Shown here in pieces: positions 6,847 through 13,687 of a stretch of DNA of 13,687 nt. The position numbers and the translations under genes were made by a program. The stretch is from assembly GCA_026770595.1 (NCBI GenBank), contig MU634279.1, positions 1 to 13,687 on the forward strand. Direction: 5' to 3'. The stretch comes from Ochromonadaceae sp. CCMP2298. Taxonomy: Eukaryota; Sar; Synurophyceae; Ochromonadales; Ochromonadaceae. A model generated the notes under the pieces. It worked only from the letters and a program-made list of their open reading frames with translations. It searched no databases and was not told the DNA's origin. How positions within the stretch are numbered: the stretch's first letter is position 1; the number at the start of each line of letters is the position of its first letter.

Positions 6847-7479
6847 ATGATTTCGGAGAACTTCAACAGCGAGGGGATAAAGGCTCATTACGCCAGCGCA
6901 CGGAGCCAGGCGCTTGCGTTTCTGTTCACCACTGGGGCGAAAGCGTTGGTGATAGCGGAGCAGAACTCCAACAATGAGGACGCCTTTATCGGCGCCAACG
7001 AGGAGGCCGAGCTGAAGCAGGAGATGGTGAACGAGGAGAGGGTCAAGTGCGTGCGCAGACAGCTCATCGAGAACAACGCCATCCCGGTCTACAAGCACTC
7101 CGCCAACGGCCGCCTGCGCATCATCCGCCTCAAGGTGAAGCACGACTCGAAGCAGCTCAGGCTCTCCTGGAGGTCCCACCTGAACCTGAAGAAGCAGTTC
7201 CTGTTCGACCTCACCACCACCTGCCTACAAATCAACCCCACTGAGTCTCAGAAGTCAGAGTCATCGCGGGGGGACCATTTGAGCGTCTCCTCCCAAGGAT
7301 CCCTCTCCCATTCCTCCGACCAGCTGTTTCTGCCCTTCCTGCAGTTCCGAAACGCCTCTAGGAAGCTAGATGTGCGCTTCTGCAGCCTGCATGAGATGGA
7401 GGCATGTCTGGAGCTGTTGTCGATATCGCCCCTGGCTGTGTGGCACTCCATCTCCACGCACAGTCTCTCCAAGCCATGA
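6847..7479 (+). CDS. Hypothetical protein, possibly with a PH-like domain
   Basis: A 210-aa protein in a single exon. The start is the ATG at 6847, with an in-frame TGA six bases upstream. Residues 1-70 are helical and acidic. From about 75 the pattern resembles a pleckstrin-homology fold: strands around PVYKHS and GRLRIIRLKVKHDS, then QLRLSWRS, a basic loop HLNLKKQFLFDL, then after a Ser-rich loop (about 135-160) LPFLQFRN, KLDVRFCS and a final amphipathic helix HEMEACLELLSI. This is a judgement from the hydrophobic pattern, not from recognised signature residues. If right, a lipid- or protein-binding adaptor is likely. No membrane segment or signal peptide. It converges on GLE1, with 90 bp between the stops. 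The function is unknown. Confidence 0.7.
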   Translation: MISENFNSEGIKAHYASARSQALAFLFTTGAKALVIAEQNSNNEDAFIGANEEAELKQEMVNEERVKCVRRQLIENNAIPVYKHSANGRLRIIRLKVKHDSKQLRLSWRSHLNLKKQFLFDLTTTCLQINPTESQKSESSRGDHLSVSSQGSLSHSSDQLFLPFLQFRNASRKLDVRFCSLHEMEACLELLSISPLAVWHSISTHSLSKP

Positions 7480-7548
7480 AACGTGTTGATCGTATAGAAT
7501 GTGATATAATGTGATAACTTGTACATTGAATTTAACAGATAAGAAGGC

Positions 7549-7592
7549 TATTCCGTACTCTCGACGGGTCTATTCCGTACTCTCGACGGGTC
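7549..7592. repeat. 22-bp tandem duplication spanning the GLE1 stop codon
   Basis: Two exact copies of a 22-bp unit beginning TATTCCGTACTCTCGACGGG, at 7549-7570 and 7571-7592, plus four bases of a third. The GLE1 stop (minus strand, 7572-7570) lies at the copy boundary, so one copy encodes the last residues and the other is 3' UTR. Confidence 0.95.
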
Positions 7593-10272
7593 TATTGAAC
7601 CAAGCGAGGAAGTTCTGGCCCCGCGAGGAGATGAAGAGCGACAGAAAGGTGCCCAGCTCCTTTGCGCGGGGGGCATCTCCCAGAGTGGGTAGTATGCGGG
7701 TCTGTATGAGCACCAGCAGATCCATCAGCTGCTGACCGTACGTACTGTGCAGGAGCCGCCCAGCCACGCGCAATATCACCTCCAGCGCGGTGGCGGTGAA
7801 GAAGGGGGGCTTGATGCTGCGCGCGGTGTGGGTGTTCACCAGGTGTGCCAGCCAGGCCCAGGCGTCTCGCAGGGCGAGGGGCGTCTGCTCGGGCTGCATC
7901 GTCATCACCGTGAACGTAACCAACATCTTAGTCATGCGCGTCAGCCAGCTGCTCTTGTCCTCCCAGCTGCCCTCCCCGCCCCGGAACCCCATATCGCGCA
8001 GAAAAGCGTCCCCTGCTAGTCCCACCTCCGCGACCTTGGGCACGCTCAGTGGACAAAGTTTGTAGAACTGCGCCTTGAGCAGGGCAGGCAGCTCCTTTAT
8101 CTGCACACACAGGCCGCAGGCTACCCTGGCCAGCTTGAGGGGGTGGCCCTCATCCATCTCCATGAAGAACTCCTCCTGACAATCCGTCAAGATGTTGGAG
8201 CAGATCTTGAACAGCACGTACTTGAGAAAGTCAGGAGACTCGGCGTTCGCAGTGACGATCTTCTCCAACAGGTTCCTGAGGGCGAGTTCCTGACTTTCCA
8301 CAGTCACGCTCAGCTTGTTGAATATGTTCCTCAGGCGGTCTATCTGCATCGCCTTGACGCGTGTCATAAAGGCCCCCTTTTTGTCCTTCTCTGCCTCCGC
8401 TACTGCCGACAGCTCTCTGTCTGCGTACCGAATAAGCGCCGCAGCCTCGAGCATGAACGGGGCCTGGCCTCGGTAGTGCAGAGGGGCCACCAGCTTCGCA
8501 TCCAGCGCGTCATCGATAAGCTTCGAGAGGTTTTGTAAATCCGGCAGCTCCTTCCCCCCAATGGTGGCCCTCAGACCCCCCAGCAGCTCTGCGAACTTAC
8601 CCTGATAGCGCACGAAGAGCACGTTTCCTCCTAGTCTCAGGAACGTGCGCACGAGCTTGGCGGCCGCTGCGACAGAGTTGTCAGAAGGCCTGGGCACGTC
8701 TGCGTCCCTCGTCTGCAGAGCGATCATGAGGTGCAACTGTGTGCCCGCGCGCTGCATCCACGTCCACCCCTGCGCAGCCGTGAGCGGCGAGGCCGCCGCT
8801 CCCTCCGCCTGCCCCACCAGGGCTGCGAAGAGCATGGTAATCCTCACCCTACCGCTGGAGAACTTGTCTCTACCCCCCAGCAGCAGGTTGGGCACACACA
8901 GGTCCGACGCGCTGGCCAGAATCTGCGAGAACACCTGCGCACTCTGCTTGTGCATGTTCGCCGAGAGTGCCCTGAATACGCCGCACACTACGACTGCGTA
9001 CATCAAAATGTCTTCTTCCGCGTTCACCCCCCTCACCTCCTCCACCACCGTCTCGCTCAGGGCGATAAACACCCTCAGGAAGGCGGAGGCACCGCCCCTT
9101 ACGACGCTGTGCAGGAGGCTCTCCAGATCGGCCAGCAAGGCGTCCAATTGGGCGAGAGAAATGTTCCCGCTGGCCTCTCTGCAGAGATCTGCATAGCTCA
9201 GCCTGCTTACGGTTCGCCTAAGCGCCTCCTCCAGCTCTGCGGGCAAAGCCTGGGAGGCGTTTTTCTTCACGTCTGAGAGCCACTGCTGCTTCTTGGAGGA
9301 GAGGGCGATGTAGGGGAAGAAGGGGTGCAGAGAGGTGGTGGTGGTGGTAGTGGTGGTGGTAGTCGGTGCAGATGCCGCGACTGCTACAGGTGCTATCTGT
9401 GCCTGTGCTGCTGCCTGTGTCTGTGCAACCTGTGCCTGCACCTGCGCCTGTACCTTTGCTGCCCTGCTTTCCTCCGCCTGCGCCCTCATTTTCTCCAAAT
9501 TCTCCAAGGTAAGGCCCAGCTCAGCGCACCCTTCTCTCGCCCCCTTCACCACCCCCCTCACCCCCTCATCCTCATCCACCTCTAGCCACTTCACCAGTCT
9601 ATTCTCCAGCAAATTCCGAATCCACACCAGCCGCTCCAGTGCATCGAGCCCTTTGGTCCCCTCCTTCAAAAAGGAAACTAGGTTGTCCCGCACCCCCACC
9701 AACTCGGCCAGTAACTCGACGAGCTGTTGCGCATCATATATTGACACCTCCAGAATCTCTGTGGCAGCTCTAATCGCATTTATGCTGAGATATGCTTTGC
9801 CGCTGACGACATCCGCCACGCATGAGTCCAGCTGGCGCTGCCGCTGCAAGTCGTCTGCACAGTTGGGGTCCAGGTGCTTTGAGAGGCTGAGCTCGAAAGT
9901 GCGATTGCTCTTCGACAGAGCGCCCAGATCGCGCAGATTGCGCAACAGCTCTTTCCAGGCATGGTCGTGTGCAGCCTCCTCCTCCAGCTGGCGCACTACG
10001 TGCTGCTGTTTCTCGGCCCGCGTGTCGAGGAGGGTGAGGGTGCGGTCCGTCTGTCGGTGCAGATCCAGCTCGAACTTGCGCATCTTATCGTTCCTCGAGA
10101 GCTGGTTCTCCAGCATTCTCTGGTAGAATGCGAGAGCATTTCTGAGGGGGGTAGCAGGGTCAGAAAGGAGGTGGCGATAGCAAGTACGATGAGCAGCAGG
10201 TCCTTACTGGTTCGAAGCGTCGTCCCTGCTCACGGCCAGGCGAGGGCGGCGGAAGGGAGCGATGCTATCCAT
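7570..10272 (-). CDS. GLE1: GLE1-like nuclear pore mRNA export factor, two exons
   Basis: Predicted protein of 878 aa: exon 1 10272-10208 (starts MDSIAPFRRPRLAVSRDD) and exon 2 10141-7570, joined in phase 2. In other eukaryotes GLE1 sits on the cytoplasmic face of the nuclear pore and, with InsP6, activates the DEAD-box helicase Dbp5 for mRNP remodelling. The C-terminal part (about 620-870) has the family's helical pattern: RLRNIFNKL, KYVLFKICSNILTDCQEEF, KLCPLSVP (compare KKCPxSVP), DMGFRG, WEDKSSWLTRMTKMLVTF, AWAWLAHLVN and QLMDLLVLIQTRILPTL. The N-terminal 240 residues are predicted coiled coil, as in human GLE1. A linker has Gln/Ala repeats (about 246-278) and a run of ten Thr (about 282-291). 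The region 300-600 is helical and not recognised. It is longer than the human protein (about 700 aa). Confidence 0.82.
9335..9470 (-). repeat. ACC/Gln-Ala coding repeats in the GLE1 linker
   Basis: On the minus strand an ACC/ACT run encodes ten consecutive Thr, preceded by a degenerate CAGGCNCAGGTN repeat encoding Gln-Ala/Gln-Val pairs. The antisense frames produce spurious Val-rich and Cys-rich ORFs. Confidence 0.8.
10142..10207 (-). other. Intron of the GLE1 gene (66 bp, phase 2)
   Basis: Minus-strand donor CCA|GTAAGG and a strong pyrimidine-tract acceptor CCCCCCTCAG. Splicing joins ...DDASNQ to NALAFYQRMLENQ in frame; the alternative start at 10116 would lose 30 residues. The intron contains an in-frame stop immediately after the donor, so it must be removed if exon 1 is used. 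Confidence 0.75.
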
Positions 10273-10565
10273 CTCGTCCCTGGCTCCTGCGAACAGCAAT
10301 TTGTCGAGAGCTCTCTACTATGGACTCCCAGAGGCCCTAGTGGCTGTAAAATGCAGGGCCCTCACGAGGATCTGCAGAGACGACTACTTGGTCGCGTTGT
10401 ATCCGGTCTCGGTACAGCAGCCTCCACCAGCCTCCAGCTTCGCCCACACTCAACGAGTGCAACTTCACAAAACAAGCGCTGCACACGGAATGCAAGGACT
10501 TCTTCCAACAACAGCAGAACGAACCTGACGCAACCTTAGAGATCAGGGTTGGCAAATCTTGTTTT

Positions 10566-10603
10566 TTGGTTTTTTGGTTTTTGCCCAAAAACCAAAAAAC
10601 CAA
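10566..10603. repeat. Perfect 17-bp hairpin in the GLE1/PARP-like divergent spacer
   Basis: Arms TTGGTTTTTTGGTTTTT (10566-10582) and AAAAACCAAAAAACCAA (10587-10603) are exact complements around the loop GCCC. It lies about 300 bp upstream of the GLE1 start and 500 bp upstream of the PARP-like start. It could extrude as a cruciform; any function is unknown. Confidence 0.95.
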
Positions 10604-10759
10604 TAACGTGGAGAATTAGAAAAACCACGAGAAAAACCATAAAACCCACAAACCTCTGGTGTTTGCATGTCGTCTTGTGTTATCGTGATCTCGTTTTTGT
10701 TTTCCGTTTGGGCGTCGTAATACGGAAATATCATTGTTGTAGCGCAAACTTCAATACAC

Positions 10760-10791
10760 AAAAGAGCATCAGCACATGCTGGTGCTCTTTT
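10760..10791. repeat. Second hairpin in the same divergent spacer
   Basis: AAAAGAGCATCAGCA (10760-10774) pairs with TGCTGGTGCTCTTTT (10777-10791) at 14 of 15 positions, with a two-base loop. It resembles an intrinsic terminator in shape but is in a eukaryotic promoter region. Two GTTACCAxGCT copies follow at about 10820-10855. Confidence 0.85.
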
Positions 10792-10988
10792 CAACTTTTG
10801 CCGCTCAAATTGAGATTGATGTTACCATGCTAAAAGAAAAGTTACCACGCTTTTGTGTTTGAATTTGAAATGTGATGTGATGGATGTGATGGATGCTGTT
10901 GAGGGATGATATGTCCTTGGCCTCCTGTCCCGCAGCCATTCAGCACCCCTCAGTTGACAGGCTCGCTGGTCGATGGTAGTCGCACCAA

Positions 10989-11014
10989 GCCACTGATACA
11001 GGCCACTGATACAG
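10989..11014. repeat. Tandem 13-bp repeat before the PARP-like gene
   Basis: GCCACTGATACAG occurs twice head to tail (10989-11001, 11002-11014), about 100 bp before the ATG, so it is probably in the 5' UTR or core promoter. A GTGATG-rich stretch lies further upstream at about 10870-10897. Confidence 0.8.
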
Positions 11015-11110
11015 CCCGCACTCGCTCCCAAAAGTGATGCACATTCACAGTCGAACCGCACTTCCTCGGTCGTAAAGTCTACTTTCTTGCTTCTGGAGCT
11101 CACTGGCACC

Positions 11111-13002
11111 ATGGAGCTCACTTCTGGCGAGATTCTGTATCGTGCAAACAACATTGGGGTGTCTGGTAGAGCTCTGTGCCCAGAGATAACGGAGGACTTC
11201 TGGCAGTTCCTGGACTCTCACCACGCCAGCACCGCAGAGGTCCAGCTCCAGACCAGCCGCACCATCGCGACGACCGTCGAGTTGTACCTGTTGAAGCTTC
11301 GGCATAGAATCCTGACAGTCAGGAAGTCGATCGAACTGACGAAGAGCGACGTCATGGCTGAGATCGGCTTCGAGGGCAACAACTTCGTGTTCCTGCTGGA
11401 GCAGCAGCAGAAGCAGTTCGAGCGAGACGCGCTCCAGATGGTGCTGCGCTACTTCGCTATCATCAACGACGAGATAGCCGACTCGAGGAAGAGGCTGTGC
11501 GACGAGGAGGCGGAGAAGGAGGTGCTGTGCAGGCAGGCGGGCGTGCTGCGAGATGTGCGCCTATTCGCCTGTCACCTGATGGTAGAGAGCCGCGGGCGGG
11601 TGAGCTTCTCCGCGCTGCCCCCGGACAGCCAGCAGTTCGCGCGCTGCGTGAAGGCGGTGATGGACAATGTGAACCTGGAGCGGTTCAAGATCAGCGGGCA
11701 GGTGGAGCTGAAGGGGGGCGTGCAGGTGCTGAGCGTGTTCAAGCTGCAGAACGCGTTTCTCTCCAGCAGGCTGCAGGTGAGGCCAGATAACCAACATTCA
11801 CACACATTCACACACAGCCACGCACATTCACACATATTCATGCATAATTACTCATATGCACATATACGCCCCTGCTAACCCCCCCGACCCCAAACCCCCA
11901 CCCTTCACCCTTCACCCCACCCTTCACCCCACCCTTACCCCCCACTCTTCACCGTTCACAGGCCGCCTCGGAGCGCGTGCTGAACGGGAAGATCAAGGGC
12001 CTCTTCTGCTGCCTCAGCCGCGAATTTTTCTACGGCTTCTCCGTCTTCGGCCTGTACGCACAGAGCCTACCAGAAGCCCCCGCAGACACGGAGAGCCTGT
12101 CGGCGGAGCTCTTCCGCACAGCGTGGTTCCACTCCGAGCCCCCTGCGGGCTTCCCCGTACTGAGGGAGGTCATGCAGACCCTGCAGGTGGCGGGCACGGC
12201 CTCCAGGCTGGCCGCTAAGGCAGTGCGTCAGAAAGTAGATGGGAAAGTCCCCGGGGTGCGGTTTAGCCGCTACAGCACCATCTCGAGCATGGCAGGCATG
12301 GGGCAGGCGGACCTGGAGGGAGGCGTGTTCCTGTCCCTGTGCCGCGTGCTGGTCACGCAGCAGCACACAGTAGAGGGGGATATACGGACTGCAGACATAG
12401 CGGAGGCGCTGAGGCAGGGCTGCGACTGCGTCTACTCCTCGCTCACGTACGTTACGAAGCCCGCTGGCCTACACTCTTACGCTCTCACGCTAACCCCCAC
12501 CATGTACCCCTGTCCCTCTTACCTGTACCACCTTAACCCTTTCAGCGAGGAGTACGTACTGCTGCAGCCCAAATTCGTCCTGCCCGAATTCTTCATGCAC
12601 GTGCGCTTCCCCCCGCAGATGGGCTCGCTGCCCTATGGGCGGGTGAGCGACCCCCTGTTCCGAGAGGCGGATGTAGCGAGCCCGAAGGTGGAGTCAGTGG
12701 GGGCAGTGCGTAAGAGAGTCGATTTGCTCGGTCTGCTGGCCTGCGCGTCTGAGGCGCCTGAGGGCGTGGGGGAGGTAGGGGGCGAGGTGTGTTTTCCTGT
12801 GGAGAATCTGCTGCTGCAGAACGCAGTGGCCTCCGCGGAGGGGGTCTGCCTGGAGGGGGGGCGTAATAACCCTCGGCAGAGTCTGATGAAGAAGCAGGCG
12901 ATTGTGGAAGCTTTGCACAAGTCGGTGCGGGACTTCGCGGCGATCAAGGACGGCCTGCTGAAAGAGCACGCGGACAATCTGGCCAGGAAGCTAGTTCGCT
13001 AA
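11111..13002 (+). CDS. Diverged PARP-like (ADP-ribosyltransferase fold) protein, two exons
   Basis: Predicted protein of 568 aa: exons 11111-11776 and 11962-13002, phase 0. The ATG at 11111 is in the ideal context CACCATGG. Residues about 205-440 follow the order of a PARP catalytic domain: VLSVFKLQNAFL (compare IxxIQNxxLW), GVRFSRYSTISS (320-331, at the GxYFAxxAxxS block), GGVFLSLCRVLV (342-353, at the MFLARVLxG block), GCDCVYSS (375-382, at YDSVVD) and EEYVLLQPKFVLPEFFMHVRF-type ending (418-438, compare the EYxxYxxxQxxPxYLI block). The triad Glu is kept (Glu419). The Tyr position is Arg322. The His is unclear: LFCCL (235-239) at the LFHGT spacing or WFHS (277-280). The N-terminal 200 residues are helical/coiled-coil with no known domain; the C-terminal 130 residues are unrecognised. 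It may be inactive or an altered mono-ADP-ribosyltransferase. The family call rests on motif order and is inference. Confidence 0.65.
11777..11961 (+). other. Intron of the PARP-like gene (185 bp, phase 0)
   Basis: Donor CAG|GTGAGG; acceptor CCGTTCACAG|GCC. The first half is a CACATTCA-type repeat; the second half is a C-rich pyrimidine tract of CCCTTCACCC units. The unspliced frame stops within the intron at about 11876. Splicing joins the IQN-like block to the rest of the PARP-like fold. Confidence 0.85.
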
Positions 13003-13139
13003 TGCCCTTGGATAAGGGCAGATGCATGATGCGTGATGACCTGTCGCTATTTCGCTATGTTCAGGTGTTTATAGATATAGAATATTGTATGACCAACAGT
13101 AAATATCCAACAGGTAACTTTATGATGCGTTGCCCCTAA

Positions 13140-13145
13140 AATAAA
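13140..13145 (+). promoter_or_regulatory. Candidate AATAAA polyadenylation signal of the PARP-like gene
   Basis: An exact AATAAA hexamer, 138 nt after the stop codon, followed by a GT-rich stretch (TGAGTGTATG). The distance is plausible, but the other genes here show no such hexamer at a comparable place, so the organism may not rely on it. Confidence 0.35.
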
Positions 13146-13352
13146 TGAGTGTATGCAAAACAAGCCAACAGTAGTGGAAAGGGTTAAATTAATCAACTCT
13201 ATAAAGCAGCCGTCCATGATTAATTTGGATGCGAAGTGTTCAATGGGTTGGGGCGACGAGAGTGAGAGTGAGAGGAACTTTCAACACGAGCCCACAATCT
13301 TCAGGTCATCGCCTTCGGTACAGTTCAATTCGCTTCCTTGCGCAGAGAGCAA

Positions 13353-13363
13353 CAGAGCAGGAG

Positions 13364-13395
<32 letters not shown>

Positions 13396-13419
13396 GCACA
13401 GCAACAGAGCAACAGCAGC
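13353..13419 (+). repeat. CAG/CAA repeat tract in the leader of the right-edge gene
   Basis: Interrupted CAG and CAA triplets (with CACAG and GAG interruptions) just upstream of the ATG at 13438. In the frame of an upstream ATG (13229) it encodes about 11 consecutive Gln; in the frame of the proposed main start there is a TAG at 13423, so it is not part of that protein. Confidence 0.9.
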
Positions 13420-13437
13420 TAGTAGCAAAAGAGCAAC

Positions 13438-13510
13438 ATGGACTGGAACTTTAAGGTGATCAGCGGGAGCTACCTCGCTCGCCAGTTCGAGTTCCACCCC
13501 TCCAAGAGAG
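13438..13510 (+). CDS. First coding exon of an unidentified gene, possibly a WD40 protein (partial)
   Basis: Starts at the ATG at 13438 (context CAACATGG) after an in-frame TAG at 13423. It encodes 24 residues ending ARQFEFHPSKR and stops at a good donor, AGAG|GTGAGC, in phase 1; the rest lies beyond the window. The stretch RQFEFHPSK resembles the start of a first WD40 blade, as in plant DDB1-binding WD proteins of the DHU1 kind. That resemblance is from memory and weak, since so few residues are available. The reading frame and donor are convincing; the product is not. Confidence 0.5.
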
Positions 13511-13687
13511 GTGAGCATTCAGGAGACTGGGTCTGATTAGCTGCTTCCCTTCTCTGCTTGCCTTCTCGCCCTGCCCTCTGCCCTCTGCCCTCTTCCCTCT
13601 TCCCTCTTCCCTCTTCCCTCTGCCCTCTGCCCTCTGCCCTCTGCCCTCTGCCGTCTACCCTCTGCCCTCTGCTGTCTGTTGTCTGCT
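13511..13687 (+). other. 5' part of intron 1 of the right-edge gene
   Basis: Begins GTGAGC. From about 13568 to the window edge it is almost entirely a heptamer repeat, CCCTCTG with runs of CCCTCTT, decaying at the right end to CTGTCTG/TTGTCTG. The acceptor is not in the window. Confidence 0.7.
13568..13687. repeat. CCCTCTG/CCCTCTT heptamer minisatellite
   Basis: About 16 head-to-tail heptamers. The pure CCCTCTT copies are clustered in the middle of CCCTCTG copies, as expected from local unequal exchange or slippage. One strand is almost purely pyrimidine, so triplex (H-DNA) formation is conceivable. Confidence 0.92.

Larger units (their letters stand above)
13003..13437 (+). other. Spacer between the PARP-like gene and the right-edge gene
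   Basis: About 435 bp. The left part is the probable 3' UTR of the PARP-like gene, with a canonical AATAAA at 13140-13145. The right part is the probable 5' leader of the next gene, including a CAG-rich tract. No other protein-like ORF is convincing. Confidence 0.5.

Noticed and set aside
7570-10116. GLE1 starting at the ATG at 10116 without splicing
   Set aside because: Possible, but a good donor, a strong acceptor and a phase-matched upstream exon with its own ATG favour the two-exon model.
9335-10126. Plus-strand 263-aa ORF opposite GLE1
   Set aside because: Antisense shadow of the Thr and Gln-Ala repeats (poly-Val, Cys/Ala-rich); the minus-strand frame carries the GLE1 pattern.
10337-10603. 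Minus-strand 88-aa ORF upstream of GLE1
   Set aside because: It begins in the A/T hairpin and lacks protein-like character; the in-frame splice of 10272-10208 explains the GLE1 N-terminus better.
10760-10791. Bacterial-type terminator or histone mRNA stem-loop
   Set aside because: It is not downstream of any gene in the right place, and the stem is longer than, and unlike, the histone 16-nt consensus.
11873-11945. Telomere-like C-rich repeat
   Set aside because: CCCTTCACCC and CCCTTACCCCCC units are irregular and lie within a well-defined intron; there is no regular CCCTAA-type array.

Overview
The window is nuclear DNA of a eukaryote, most likely a compact-genome protist or alga. Five short GT-AG introns (66-185 bp) can be placed by restored protein motifs, and start codons sit in Kozak-like contexts. 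TAA, TAG and TGA all act as stops, so the code is standard. The genes are eukaryote-only families: TAPT1/Emp65, GLE1, a tandem-pore K+ channel, an ATGL-type patatin and a PARP-like protein. The channel has a cytosolic EF-hand tail as in plants and other photosynthetic lineages, which hints at an alga or stramenopile, but I cannot fix the lineage.

Layout, left to right: (1) patatin-like lipase on +, two exons, 154-1152; (2) small C2H2 zinc-finger ORF on -, 1912-1526, the least certain gene; (3) TAPT1-family membrane protein on +, 2374-4635, with a long low-complexity tail; (4) tandem-pore K+ channel on -, 6217-4806, three exons; (5) small possible PH-like protein on +, 6847-7479; (6) mRNA export factor GLE1 on -, 10272-7570, two exons; (7) diverged PARP-like protein on +, 11111-13002, two exons; (8) first coding exon of an unidentified, possibly WD40, gene on + from 13438, running off the window.

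The first seven genes alternate strictly in strand (+ - + - + - +). Convergent pairs are close: about 170 bp between the stops of TAPT1 and the channel, and about 90 bp between the PH-like gene and GLE1. Divergent pairs are separated by about 460-840 bp, and each of the three divergent spacers contains inverted repeats able to fold back. The clearest has 28-bp perfect arms (6423-6561). Introns and leaders are rich in simple repeats: C-rich pyrimidine tracts, a heptamer minisatellite and a CAG tract.

The genes do not form one pathway; they look like unrelated housekeeping and membrane genes packed together. The most interesting protein is the PARP-like one. It keeps the late catalytic-fold blocks, including the Glu of the H-Y-E triad, but apparently lacks the canonical His and Tyr. 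No rRNA, tRNA, CRISPR array or autonomous transposon was seen.
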